Shown: positions 47,266-59,094 of the stretch, in pieces
Layout: each line of letters opens with the position of its first letter
Position numbering within the stretch: the stretch's first letter is position 1
Assembly (NCBI GenBank): GCA_963556495.2
Contig: OY747705.1
Coordinates: 21,354,501-21,418,500 of the forward strand
From: Valencia hispanica
Lineage: Eukaryota; Chordata; Actinopteri; Cyprinodontiformes; Valenciidae
Reading direction: 5' to 3'
DNA: 64,000 bases
The notes under the pieces: model-generated
Databases searched by the model: none
Seen by the model: the letters and a program-made list of their open reading frames with translations, nothing else
Told to the model about the DNA's origin: nothing
Program-made: the position numbers and the translations under genes

Positions 47266-47600
47266 AGGGGCTATATGCAATTTTCTGAAATTTAAACTCG
47301 CGACTGACACCTGTGGCGAAAAAAGGAACTGCTCTTCCTTTCTGCTCGCTCTCGCAGCGAGCGGTCGTATGCCGGTCGTTCTCAATCTTCGATCTTTTAT
47401 GGGCACTTGTCAGAGGTTTAACTTTTTTAGTCTTATGTGGAGTTACTGTTGGTGTCAAAGTTGTCCTTGGTCTCTTCTGTGTATTCGCACAATCCATTGA
47501 ACTGCTTGCTGCTTGCTGCAGCAGATGTTTGAGTCATAAATGGTCAAATAAAAAGGCTATTGTTACGTTTATTTTGGGGGAAAAGTTGCATTTAGCCCCT
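47266..47600. mobile_element. 335-bp TTAA-flanked MITE
   Basis: Ends AGGGGCTATATGCA (47266) and TGCATTTAGCCCCT (47600), imperfect inverted repeats, with TTAA on both sides (47262-47265, 47601-47604). GC-rich interior. The ends differ from elements A and B but share the TTAA(A)GG start. Probably piggyBac-type. ORFs across it on either strand are not supported genes. Confidence 0.75.
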
Positions 47601-47604
47601 TTAA

Positions 47605-50149
47605 TAAGTCTGCATGTTTTTCCATTGAAAATATCTCAATTGGTTTATGGGGGTACCCCCACATTGGTTAAGTCAAATGTGTTTTCCATATCAAATGCAC
47701 CAAAGCTTTACAAAATAGTATTTTTGTGCAAGTGCAGCAGGTGAGTTTAGAGAAACTGGAGGAAGTGTGAAAAGGAGAGCAAAGAGACAACTCAGGGACT
47801 GATTACAGAGGCAGCAGCTCAAAATATAGATTCTGATATTGTTAATGGATGTGTTGTAAATAATAATGTAGATATGAACACGTGCTGAAATAAATCTACC
47901 TTCTGAAGTAATTAACCCTTATTTGCAATGAATTGGACTGGAATTTTTTTAGAAAAATATTGTGAATTACAAGGTTTTACAAGAAAGTGTGCTGTTGTAG
48001 CTTTAACATTTATGGTCATAATTACAGGATTTTGATAATAATAGATTGTGATATGATAGGGGCCAGTCTGAGGCATGAAACGCCAGGGCTGAAAATGAGT
48101 CCCACTCTGGCCCTGGCTGCAGTGTTAAATGTGTAGAAACGCATTGCCAGAGTGTTATTTTTCTACTGCTTCATGTGTTACTTGAAATGAAAAACATATA
48201 TTAATGGTGCTGAAAGGCAACACTTCCTTACCATGACAACTGTTACAGTTTCTCTAGACACTGTGTGGATATCCCAATACATTGGTGGATTACATGCATT
48301 TGTCTGTTCACTGATAATTGGGACCTTTAAGGATATGTAGGTGGACAAAATAATTGGAGGACCTTATGCCAGATGCCAATATGTTACTGGAAATTAGAAA
48401 CAAACACTCAAAGTTTGTTAATATCACAGTATTCTCTTTCTTATTATGATTTTACACATTGTTTGATAAGAATTACGAAAGTAAAGCTGGAAGGGATGTT
48501 TTACATCTTTTAACACTTATTTACAATAGTAAAGAATTGGTTTTCAATTAGGGATTAAGATATTTAGATAAAACGGGTAATCTGTCACACACCCAGCAAC
48601 TAATTACAAAAACATCATATTTTTAAATACGAATTCTCTTCTTTAGGAGTTACTATCCACTAGCATATCTGGGACATTAACTGGTGAGCCTGCCATTTAA
48701 ATTAAATGCATAACAGGCTGAAATCATTTACATCATATGACATCAGGCATGAAATGCAAAAGCTTAATCAAGTCTTGGAGAAGCTAATTTAAATCTATAA
48801 ATCAGGAATAATCTTCTGAGAATAAGTGAAATGGCTTTTTTCTCTGTTTCTTTTCATAATTTCTAATTCATATCTTTTACACATACATAAACAACAGATA
48901 GACTTATTTTGTTAGCTTACAGTAGCTGTTCGTGCTTGTGTTTGGGCCAAGCAAAAGGAAAACACTGTTGCTTAACTGTGACTTGTTGGACCTTAAGGTT
49001 GAAACTAGACACTTTTGTCACTCACATGATGTTATTCCTCTCTACTTTTGCATTCATTACAATTACATGCATAATATATAATTGTCCTTAACAAGGAGTT
49101 GGCAACACTAAGGTACACTGACCAGATATCCATTTTAAATTCACTAAGCAGTATTGACATTTTGTCCTAAATTGTTGAATGTACTTGCTCAGGCAAATGT
49201 TTTATAAAATCTACTTCTTTGTATGGGAAGAACAAACCGTTAAAGAAAAATGTCTTAAAGGGCATACTATGCAGTAAACATGCAGATGCAGTATAATACC
49301 TCCAGAGTTCTGTAAGCACTCACTGTAACATGTGCTTTGTCAGATCCTTGGAGCCTATCTTTGGAAAGGCCAATTGCATTGTGTCATCAGGCTAAAATAA
49401 CTAATGTGAAATAAGGCATTATGGGCCTTCATGAGCAGAAATCTGAAATATGAAGCAGGCTGTTTTCCCTGCTTTTCCCCCTGCAACCAAAGGCTGGAAG
49501 GCATTTTTGACTTCTTCCTCACTCATGATTTTCTGCTCCCTTGACTGACTCTGAACTGCATCCTTTTCACTAAGAGAGAAGGAATCAGTGAAGATATGTT
49601 GTTCTTTTATGCAGTCTCACTTCTTTTTGAAAGTCTCACTAGATCCCGGGAGGAATGACTCATCACCAATCATCTCAGCAACTAGCATTTAAAATAAATC
49701 CTGTTTTTAGAGTTAAAATTAGAACCAGATTTTCAAGAAAACATTGTGAGGAATCTTTGGAATAATCAAATAGTGAAACTGGCAGGAACAGAAAACAGTC
49801 CCATCTTGAACAAACAAGCTTGGGTAAAGTTAGTAAGTTTGAGAGGTCCTAATGAGTTTATTTTCTATTTTCAGTCTTCTCTGTCAGAATATACAAAACA
49901 AAAAGTTCCTTCTACAGTTTTGTTTCCCCAGGATTTTATGTAATCGATTATAAATTATTCTCAGAAAAAAAACTAACTTGTGTTTTGCTCCTCCCTTGTT
50001 TTTTTTACATTCCTACAATGAAGGTAACATAAACCAGTTGTTTAAATTCTCATTCTACATTACACTTGAGTAAAGGAACAATAGTTTTACAGTATATTGT
50101 TTTTTTTATTTTATGTATAGAATAACTTATTTAATGGACAGGATTTTAC
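47605..50149. other. No gene seen
   Basis: About 2.5 kb, AT-rich, without recognised exons. 48060-48120 has an imperfect GCCAGGGC/GGCCCTGGC inverted motif. Confidence 0.5.
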
Positions 50150-50413
50150 AGTGTAGTGTTGGATATGAGGCTGTCTGGTTTGGGAACCTTTTTGCAGAAG
50201 ATGGGGAATATTAGCATATTCAGGTCATGACCTTCAGCATTCACTCTTCACATCTGAATGGTTACAGGCTTGTGACTACCTTGGAAGTAGATCAGGGGAG
50301 TAAAACTGATGGAATGATTTCAGTCATCAATTTGGTGTTGGGACCTTTCAGTTAATCATGAGGCATAAAGACCAGTAGATCACTGAAAGGCAGCAGGACC
50401 CAAAAGGGCTTAA

Positions 50414-52252
50414 AGGAGTCATGACCTGTAATTTTCACTTTTCCACGAGAAAAAATTTATGTTATGATTGCCTAACAATTATACACTGGCCGGGAAGCCG
50501 ATATTTAAAAGTGAAGCGTTTGTTTACCCTTGGGTTCGTCAACTAGCCCGCGTGCACTCAAATACGTGATTTTGAATTTCTGGCCGACTTGACGTCAAGT
50601 CGGCGCAGCATATACCATATATAGACATCGCAGACCTATGCTGCAGGAAGCCCGCTCTCACCCTCGGCCCTCGCCCCTCTCCCCTCTCCCCCTCATATTC
50701 AGTCGACCGCCACCATTACTGAACTCTAGTGATGGGAATTCCAGCTCTTTTTGGAGAGCCAGTTCTTTTGGCTTGGCTCACCATAAAGAGCCTGCTCTTT
50801 CGGCTCCCAAGTGGCTCCTCAGATTTTCTGTTTCTTAAAGTGTATTTCTTACCAAAATTAATGCAAAGCGATGTGTATCAAATGTACCAAAACAAGAGGG
50901 GGGGAATAAAAAAAAAAAAAAACGGCTCCCAATGACGAGCCGGCTCCCATCGTTCACTTCAAAGAGTTAGCTCTCCTTTCCACCGGACGCGTAAGCAGCA
51001 CGTTACAGGAGCAGCACGTCATACGCAGCTGATAGCCACCACTGTAGTCAATAGAACCCTTTCCACCGGAGGCGAAAGCAGCACGAGTCTGCTGCGTCAG
51101 AGGAGCGACATGTCGCAGCACTTTTCTAAATATACGCGGCAGTCCTATTTTCTAAGCAGCACGCCTCTGAAACACGTACATTTCTACATTTTGGATAGTG
51201 GAGACAGGAAATATACGGCTCGGCACCGGAAATTTTCAAAATAAAAGAAACGTGCTGCTTTGCGGTTGCTTTACTTAAAAAAATGTCACTACCTGTGCTG
51301 CCGGTGAGAAGTCAGTACCTTGCGGGAGGGGGCGATTTTGGATATTCCCTGACATAACACAAACTTATTGGCGAATATAAAACGGACAAAACATAAAACA
51401 CCAACCTTTTGGAGTCATGTTGTTGTCTTTTCCTGGTTATTATTGTCATAGACGTTTATATATGTCTATGGTTGTTGTGTTTACTGACGAAACCACGCGT
51501 GATTTTGCTAATCTCGCATGATTTCGTGCTCTCTCGGTGACAGCTGCTTCCCTGCTGCTATGCGCCTCATACGCACCCGGTGGAAAGGGCCAAGCAGCAG
51601 AATATGAAAGTGAAACGTGCTGCTCCTGTAACGTGCTGCTTAACGCGGAGGGGTTAGAGCCGGTTCGTTCACGACCGACACATCACTGATTCGAAGTACG
51701 AACTCGAAACGTAGTGCTCGCGTGAGATGCTCTGTTGTTGACTGCCAGATTCAACATGGAAATATTTTTTCTATTTTTGTACGCCAAAATACTTTACGAA
51801 TTTGGGACAATATCAGGCAAAGTTGGCATCGAAGCTCCGTTTGGAAAAAGGGCCATTCCAACAATCAGAGGCTTGCCTGCAATTGAAATGGTAAGGCTGT
51901 GTTTTTATTGCTCTACTGTGTGTAACAAACAGCAGCTAACTGCTAATGTGGCTATTGTATGCTAGCGGGAGTAGTAGATATGGGTTAGATATGCTGAAGC
52001 ATTACCTGCGGTTTCAACCCCCCTCCTTCCTGCCACCAATCAACGCGCCCCTCATTTGCATTATTACAATGACCATCCACGACAGCCAAAGTATCGCAGC
52101 AGATCTCGCGAGACAATAATGCCTTCAGAAATAAGGGTCAGAGGAGCTCTGTGTTTATTTTGTTCACTTTTTTTTAACTTTTCTTTTTTAGAAGGGCCTG
52201 AAAGACTATAATAGAGTGTGGGTATCCAAGGTAATACTAGGTTATGACTCCT
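50414..52252 (+). mobile_element. TTAA-flanked DNA element (element B) with nested MITEs
   Basis: Ends AGGAGTCATGACCT (50414) and AGGTTATGACTCCT (52252), flanked by TTAA (50410-50413, 52253-52256). Homologous to element A in opposite orientation. It is 580 bp longer mainly because a GC-rich insert lies at about 50973-51655, inside the inner GAGCCGGCTC-type hAT-like MITE (about 50727-51690). It thus preserves a three-level nest. Confidence 0.78.
50973..51655. mobile_element. Third-level GC-rich MITE inside element B
   Basis: Absent from element A at the corresponding site. Its ends share GTAAGCAGCACGTTACAGGA and, inverted, TCCTGTAACGTGCTGCTTAA, with further inverted pieces CCTTTCCACCGG (50974, 51059) and CGGTGGAAAGG (51581). 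Target duplication not resolved. Confidence 0.7.
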
Positions 52253-52640
52253 TTAAGTCTGAGGCTGTGGTTTTTGATCGGAAAAGAGTGGATTGATCCC
52301 TTCAGGTTGCAGGTCAGTCTTTGCCCAAAGAAGAGAAGTTTAGGTATCTGAGTGTCTTGTTCACAAGTGCTGGTAGAATGGAACGTGACATGGATAAATG
52401 GATTGGGTTCTCATCTGCTATAATGAGGAAATGATGCTCCAGTCTGCCATATTGATCAGTCTATGTTCAGACCATCAGTTATTGTCATAAGATTCGGATC
52501 ATGACTGAAAACACAAGATCCTGCAAGAAGCAGCTGAAATGAGGATGGAAAGACTCTGCCTTAACTGCAGGGTAAGGGGCTTCACCTATGCTTATCTGCA
52601 TCAAAAATAAGTCACATATAGTGGTTTCAGGTGGTTTCTG

Positions 52641-54269
52641 ACCAGCATGCTTTCTGAGCACAAAACATTTAATTCCACATAATTTTATATCAGTCTAAGG
52701 TTTCTATGTTTCAACATTATTTCTGACGCAGGGAGGTGTGAAAAGAAGGAAAGCAAGGCTGCACAAACAAAATGTCAGATTAAAAGGAAAAATAGGCCAC
52801 ATCTGACATCAGATTCTTGTGCGTCGAGTTGAAAAAAGCAATATCCACAAGTGTCCCTGACTAGTAATTATCCCTGTCTGACACAAATCCAGTTGGGATA
52901 GTGGCTGGGCTAGGATTACTGCCTAGTGACATGGTGATGAAATGTATTGGGCAATCCAGCTATGTCAACGTTCCAGTCTGTTGTCCATACTTCAGCTCAG
53001 CCTGTTTGACTGGCCTACTTCAGTGTCCCACCCTCTAATCCTGCATGTGCCTCTGGGAACATGCCTTCGGGCAATGCTCCACTGCCCAGTCCACTTTCAG
53101 TCTCTTCTCTGCTTGGCTTTAATCTCTCTTCAGCCAAGACAGCACCGCGGATCCATTGACAGCAGCTCTTTGTAAAGAAAGTCAGAACCACTCGAATGCA
53201 ATAATGATATTGAATTAAATCAGCTTAAAATATATTTATTTGTTAATAACTCACCAAAGTCTAATTTAGTCAAATACATGCTGAGACTGATAATGAGAGA
53301 GCAGTGGGGTTTAGGAGTCTGCTGTAATTAGCCCACAGTGTTAATTACAGGAAGATTTCTGAGGCAATTATAGGATCCCATGCAACAGCGCTGCAGTGAA
53401 GCTACCTCTCCAACAGCACTGAGTCCCAAAAAGAGTCTCACTGCAACTAACTGTTGTTTAATCTTCAAACAACACATTCACAATAATGATTTCACAAAAT
53501 CTGTGAAGAAAATCTTTCACTTGCTTATTCCCAAACTTCCTCATTCTCCCCTTCATTCCCTATTTGTGCTGCTTGAATAGTAACAGAATGTTTTGTCTGG
53601 AAAGCAGCTACTGTTTATGGCTTTGAGCTGAAGCAAAAAAAAGGAGAAAAAAAATCTGTGCCACGTCTTCCGAGGGATTCATTAATGCAACAACAACAAG
53701 CCTCATGTTAAAAGAAGGCAAGAAATCAAGCGTTTGAAGACAAGAAGAGGCGCAGGAAAGAGAGGCAAAAAGTGCTGACCATCTTAAGGAAATACAGAGA
53801 AGTCAACGAAATGAGGCAAAATAAGAAAGGACAAGAACAGGAGAGCCTTTATGCAGCACAAGAATGCAAGGTATATATATTATATATTATAAACAGCAAT
53901 TAAAAGATAGATGAAGACAAAGAAGAGATGTGAAATGGTTTTGGGAAGTTGGCAAGGGATTATTCACCCTGACAGAGCCAGTGAAAAAAGCAGAGGTTTA
54001 GAAAAGGATTTGTTAAAAGTTAGGTGCTTCAGAGGAACATGGTCTGTAACCATGAGAGTTATCTGAGATGGGTTGAGATAGTTGACAGCAACACTTTTAT
54101 CTATCAGGCGTAAAGAGTGTTTCCATCATCGAGAGCGCTACTGCAGCTGCAACAACCCTGACATGTGAGTACCTAAAAGAGCACATGCATGTAAACAGTG
54201 AATAAGATTTTAATCAGGTGTATTTGCTGAGAAATGTAAAAACTTTGTGGCCGGGCCATGTGGGAAAAA
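52641..54269. other. No gene seen
   Basis: Unrecognised sequence. 53300-53400 contains a TAATTAGCCCACAGTGTTAA palindrome-like stretch with paired TAATTA sites that could be conserved noncoding DNA. 53866-53895 is TA-rich. Confidence 0.45.
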
Positions 54270-55280
54270 TAAAGTGCCTTGCAAAAGTATTCATACCCTT
54301 TTAATGACCGAAGCAACTTGATTGACCTTGTTGTTGAAAGTGTGCTATACAAATAAAATTGCCTTGCCTTTTTGTAGTTTGACATTTTGCAACCAAATAT
54401 ATCTGTATTTTATTGGGAGTTTGTCACATACCAAAATATAAGTGGAAAAATTACATTATCTTAGATTATATTTAATCTTTTTTGCCATTGTTACAGCTGA
54501 AAGTCTGTTGGGGTTTGCTACAACCAGAGTTGCAAATCTAAAGACTGGAAAGGAAAGCATCTGGGAACAGCATTTTTAAAGATCTCATTCACTCGATTTT
54601 TTTTTCAATACATTTGTTGTGGTTTCTAGTTTGACTGAATGCCTCGTGAGACGTTTTCTTTGGATAAAAAGCTCTCGCACTCCTGTTTCAGGAGGTTGAA
54701 ATTTGTCAGAGTAGGGGGGAAACAAGAGCATTACCAGTCTTACTCAATAATATTCATGATATGCAAAGGTCTCGCCTTGGATTGGCTAACAGACACGCGA
54801 CTCTTATGCTGCCTTCGAACAAATAAATTTAACTTACTTCGCTGGTTTTCCAAAGAGAAATCCCAACCATTTCTTCCTCAGCTCTCTTTTCTTGGGTAAA
54901 AAATACAATTCTAGCACATAGATCTGCCGTGATATGAACCTTTCTATTGTTCCATTTTATCTCTGTCTGTATAAGGTTGTTGTCCTGCTGGAAGATAAAT
55001 CTCTGCACTATTCCCAAATGTTTTGCAGCATCTAACCAGTTTTTCTTTAGGAATGCCCTTCATTTTGTAGCTTCCAATCTACTCTAAGAAGCTTCCATGT
55101 CCCCGCAGAAGAAATGCATCCCCACAGCATGGTACTACCACCACCATGTTTTGTCCTGGAGATGGTTTTTTCAGGGTGAAATGCAATAGTTTTCCACCAT
55201 ATATAGCTTTCTTATATATAGCATATATAGCACTCTTCCATGAAGGCCTCATTTGTGAAGATCATAGTGGATATGTTCTA
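54270..55280 (-). mobile_element. Degraded Tc1-like transposon (minus)
   Basis: Terminus AAAGTGCCTTGCAAAAGTAT at 54271, then ATTTTATTGGGAGTTTGTCA and a transposase-derived segment on the minus strand: GTTGTCCTGCTGGAAGATAA (54980), CTTCCATGTCCCCGCAGAAG, CATCCCCACAGCATGGTACT and ACCACCACCATGTTTTG (55110-55155), TCAGGGTGAAATGCA. The far end is missing near 55280. Interrupted by the L2 tail at 54311-54371. No open frame. Confidence 0.8.
54311..54371 (+). mobile_element. L2 LINE 3' tail inserted in Tc1
   Basis: ACCTTGTTGTTGAAAGTGTG, CTATACAAATAAAATTGCCT, CTTGCCTT: the third isolated L2 tail, only about 60 bp, inside the Tc1 terminus. Confidence 0.85.
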
Positions 55281-57010
55281 CTTTACATTAATTTACCAAA
55301 TAAATAACATGGCAATTGGCAAAGAGCCAAAGTTAAAAAGAAAGCTTAAAGTGTTAAGAATGTTTTTTGCAGAGCCCTGTAAAGGTGGGAAGTGACCAGA
55401 GTTGTCAAAGGCAGTTAATATAGTTCTGTGATAAAAAAAAATAGAAGGAAGGTAGAAGGAGGAGGAGCAGGAGCAGACTGAGCACGAGAGGAGGGAGGAG
55501 AGAGACTCAGCTGCTCTCCTCAAAGGCCTCTTAAGGGAGGACACCAAAAAGGGGGACAAACAGTCACCAAAGAGGAAGGGAGTCCATGCTTCCCTGGCTG
55601 TTGACAGTCATCTCAAATCCTGAGGGTGGAAAATAGGAAAAAAGAAGAAAAAAAAGAAAAAAGAGACCTCCGCCTAAAGGAAGAAACGTCCACAGAGCAA
55701 GCATAGAAGATGAGCAATCAGTGCTCCTAAAGGGGGATCACCAAGCCACGGCATCACAAAAATACACCCCGAGGTGGATTACAGCACTGTGTTCTTTTTT
55801 CCTGGCTTGTTAAGGGGCCTTTAAGTCTTTGGTTTCAGCAACCAAGTAACTGGGCCATGTCTGTGTATTAAACATAAATATGTCCTGACATCACATAGAA
55901 GCTCAGCATTGGATTTAGTGGGATGAAACAGCATGCGGGATAGAAAAAGACTGCACCACACCAAAAATAATAAAAAAGAGACCTCACCCATGCATGCTGA
56001 ACCACAAACAGAGTCTGACATACAAATTATTTACAGGCTCTTTTCACAGTGTTTACTCTGACATGTGCACATTGCCCTTCCTCGCTCAGAGAGCTGAGAA
56101 ATCTTCTTAAAGTGGTTCTGATGAGACGCTTCACTGTGAGAGCAAAAACCCAAATGCAAACAAAAGGGTGATGAGAAAATTGTTTGATAGAGAGCTGCTC
56201 AGCGTGTTTATTTAAAAGTATATGGGACAGAGAGAAAGAAAAGCAGGCAGGGTTGTCATAAAAGATGAGGTGAGCTGACAGTGTGCTGTCACACAGGCGG
56301 ATTGATCCAAGAGTGTGTGATCAATGTTTTTTTTCTTTTTTCTAAGATGTCTGAAAAAAAATAAAGGATGAAAAAAATCATCCCACAGTAGTGACAAGCA
56401 GCTTCATGCAATGCTGTCTCTCTAAGACTCTTCTGGCTCTTGTTATAAATTCATAACCTTCCCCTGATGTCCAGAAGCGGCTCGTCCTCTTCACTTCAAA
56501 GTGCGGCAAACAGCACAGACAAGAAGGTGCACCTGTCAAACTAAGAATATGTAGCAGGAGGAGGATTAAATGATTGTGTACACATGTGTGTATGCAGACT
56601 GACACGGGGCGATAATTATAGCCACACAGATCTAAAGGTGATCTATTCTGACAAATGTAACCCCATACTTCTCGGAAGTAGCAAGCAATCCTCCTCCACA
56701 AGTATAAATGGAGTGAGCATGGCACACTGAGTGCTCCATGCTATTCTGTGAGCAGCCTCTACATAGCATTGGTCCAAACAACAGAGGAGGGGGAGGAGGA
56801 ATCACCACAGCTGTGAGTCAGTTCAAAGCGAAGAGTACTTCTGATCAAACAGTTCTGACAGGCAAACCAGATCCAAATGCTCCCATAGAGAAAGACGGCA
56901 ACACGTGATGAATAAAAAGGAAAGAGTCGAAGAGGAAAAGAGGAAGGAGACTGTTATGAGCAATCCATCACTCCCATCTGCCATGATTACACATGGACAC
57001 ATACAGCTAC
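55281..57010. other. No gene seen; purine-rich tract
   Basis: 55430-55520 and 55625-55690 are strongly A/G-rich. 55800-57000 has mixed composition with no recognised exon. Confidence 0.5.
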
Positions 57011-57754
57011 TGTCATGGTTATCACAGAACTGACTCTTAAGCATACACAGTTACACTCGGGACTCAGAGAAAGATTTAAGAAGTTTTATTAAAGTTCTGC
57101 AGGTCGGGTTCTGAGGAGAGCGGACTGAGTTGATGGAACACGGAGGACGCCACTGGAAGGTAAGGATATAAGGTGAGGGTTTTTTAAGAATGATGTGGAA
57201 GATTGTAGATGAACGAATGACTCACTGGAGGAACTGAAGATCCGGACTGGAGAGGGAGGTAAGGAATCGGAGGCCGGAGATTATTGAGAGCCGTAGGAAT
57301 GCCAGGTGAGTCTTCCTTTGTTGCAGGTGTTGGTAGTGCTGAGCGTTGGAGCGGAACAACCTGGAGCAGTGACAGCAGTGTGATGGAGGACGAGCGGCCA
57401 CAAGCCTCAGGGAGACGAACGTTGGTGCTGGAGTATGAGACTGAGACTTCAGAGTGACACAGGGGACTCAACGAAGGAATCCAGAACAGCGGAAGCAGCT
57501 CGGGAGGACGACTGGAGAACACAGAGGATAATACAGGTAAGTCCAGCCAGGATAACTCACGCAGGAGGTAAGAGTTGAGGTCAGTTACCACTGCTAGGAA
57601 CGGAATCATCTGACGCTGATCTGGTGGAACCGCTCCTGCTAAATGCTGCCAGCGCTGATGAGGTAACCAGCTCCAGGTGTGTCAGCCCAATTCTCAGCAC
57701 CTGTGGAAGGAAGAGGAAATGGCTCCCTCTGCTGGATCCTGCCGGATCCCCACA
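57011..57754 (-). repeat. 3' LTR of the gypsy element
   Basis: 744 bp, from TGTCATGG to ATCCCCACA on the plus strand, that is TGTGGGGATCC to CCATGACA on the minus strand, with the standard TG...CA ends. AATAAA on the minus strand lies at 57090-57085. There is no second LTR in the window for comparison. Confidence 0.85.
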
Positions 57755-57773
57755 TTACCTCCCCCTCAACGGA
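57755..57773 (-). promoter_or_regulatory. Polypurine tract of the gypsy element
   Basis: Reads GAGGGGGAGGTAA on the minus strand directly before the LTR start TGTGGGG. It would prime plus-strand DNA synthesis and fixes the LTR boundary. Confidence 0.85.
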
Positions 57774-58495
57774 TGCCTCCAGGCGGCCGACCGGATCTTC
57801 TTTCAAAGTCTCTGATGAGAGACTGGTCAATGATGAACGAACGGGGGACCCAGGAACATTCTTCTGGGCCGTAACCCTCCCAGTCCACCAGAAACTGATA
57901 ACTCCGCCCCCGACGGCGGGTCTCCAGGATGCGTGACACGGTGTAGACTGGACCCCCATCGATCATGCGGGCTGGTGGAGGGGTAGGAGGCGAGGGATAC
58001 AAGGGACTCACGGAAACAGGTCTGACCTGGGAGACGTGGAACACTGAATGGACACGAAGGGAAGACGGGAGCTTCAGGCGAACCGCCAAAGGGTTCAGGA
58101 CCGCAAAGACAGGGAAGGGACCCAAGAAACGTGGGGCGAGTTTTCTGGAAGTGGCTTTCAGATTGATATTACTAACGGACAACCACACCATCTGACCAGG
58201 GCTGTAGGATGGTGCGGAGGAACGGTGGCGGTCAGCGTACTTCTTGTTTTGAAGGGAGGTCCGTTGAAGCGCTGCCCGGGTTTGAGACCAGATTCTCTTA
58301 TAGGAGTTGATGTATGTTTGAACCGAAGGAAGTACAGAATCAGGGACAGAGTTGGGCAGCAATGATGGTTGAAAACCGACTGAGGCTTCAAATGGAGACC
58401 GACCAGTGGCAGCAGAAATGTGAGTGTTATGAGCGTACTCAATCCAGGGTAAGTAAGCACTCCATGACTGTGGATTGGGAACACAAGCACCTGAG
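57766..58495 (-). pseudogene. Gypsy integrase C-terminal part and chromodomain
   Basis: About 240 codons in one frame, entered through a frameshift near 58490. It begins with the end of the integrase core ([19 protein letters not shown]), followed by the integrase C-terminal region ([29 protein letters not shown]) and a chromodomain ([34 protein letters not shown]) that may steer integration to particular chromatin. Ends at a stop just before the polypurine tract. Confidence 0.88.
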
Positions 58496-58870
58496 GGCAT
58501 CTTTGACCTCCTGGTTGAGTCTCTCGCACTGGCGATTAGTTTCGGGGAGAAAACCTAAAGACAAACATGGTTCGGCCCCAAGTGAGTGACAAAACTCCAT
58601 CCAAACCTGAGTGGAGAATTGAGGACCTCTATCCGAGGTGATTTCTGAAGGGATACCATGCAGTCGGAAGACCTGGTTAAAAAGTATTTTGGCTGTCTGG
58701 ATTGAAGAGGGAAGTTTCGATAAGGCCACTAGGTGGCAGGCTTTAGAAAATCGATCAATGATCGCGAGAATGAAAGTTTTACCCTTGGAAAGCGGGAGAC
58801 CAGTAACGAAGTCCAGGGCGATGTGCGACCAAGGGCGGGCCGGAATGGACAGGGGTTGCAGGGGTTACTG
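58490..58870 (-). pseudogene. Gypsy integrase catalytic core
   Basis: Core region in a different frame from both neighbours. Visible catalytic sites: D in [16 protein letters not shown] in [15 protein letters not shown], and E in the [14 protein letters not shown] block. The frame is lost at both ends: near 58855, together with a deletion, and near 58490. Confidence 0.85.
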
Positions 58871-59094
58871 ACATGGCAAGCAGAAACAAACTCCTTGACA
58901 TCTTTGTTGAGGCCCGGCCACCAGAAATACTGCCGTAGGCAAGCCACCGTTCTGCTGACCCCCGGATGGCAGGTGAACTTAGAGGAATGTGCACAGAGGA
59001 TGGCTTTGGATTGGACGGAGGAAGGAACAAACCGTCTACCGGTTGGACCACCCCCGGGGTCAGGCTCCAGCTGGGAAGCGGCGTCAATCTGTCA
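58855..59094 (-). pseudogene. Gypsy integrase N-terminal zinc-binding region, damaged
   Basis: Follows RNase H in the same frame but is separated from it by TGA at 59092-59094 (arginine CGA to TGA is likely). Contains AHSSKFTCHPGVSRTVACL, RQYFWWPGLNKDVKEFVSAC and one cysteine, HVS. The second cysteine pair of the HHCC finger and about a dozen residues after it are lost in a deletion that also shifts the frame. Confidence 0.8.

Larger units (their letters stand above)
50150..52640 (+). mobile_element. Decayed LINE split by element B
   Basis: Right of element B, 52257-52640 reads as a broken RT C-terminal region: GTCTGAGGCTGTGGTTTTTG, an AGGTATCTGAGTGTCTTGTT stretch (FKYLGVLFTS type), GAATGGAACGTGACATGGAT (RMERDID type) and GATCATGACTGAAAACACAAG (VMTERTRS type). 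The part left of B, 50150-50410, has a weaker match (TTTTGCAGAAGATG as the FADD-type box, CCTTCAGC). Stops and indels throughout. The right part is convincing, the left part less so. The LINE may belong to the RTE/Rex3 group. Confidence 0.6.

Noticed and set aside
47228..47744. ORFs of 89 and 143 codons on opposite strands
   Set aside because: They overlap the 335-bp MITE and each other with no conserved motif, so are likely spurious.
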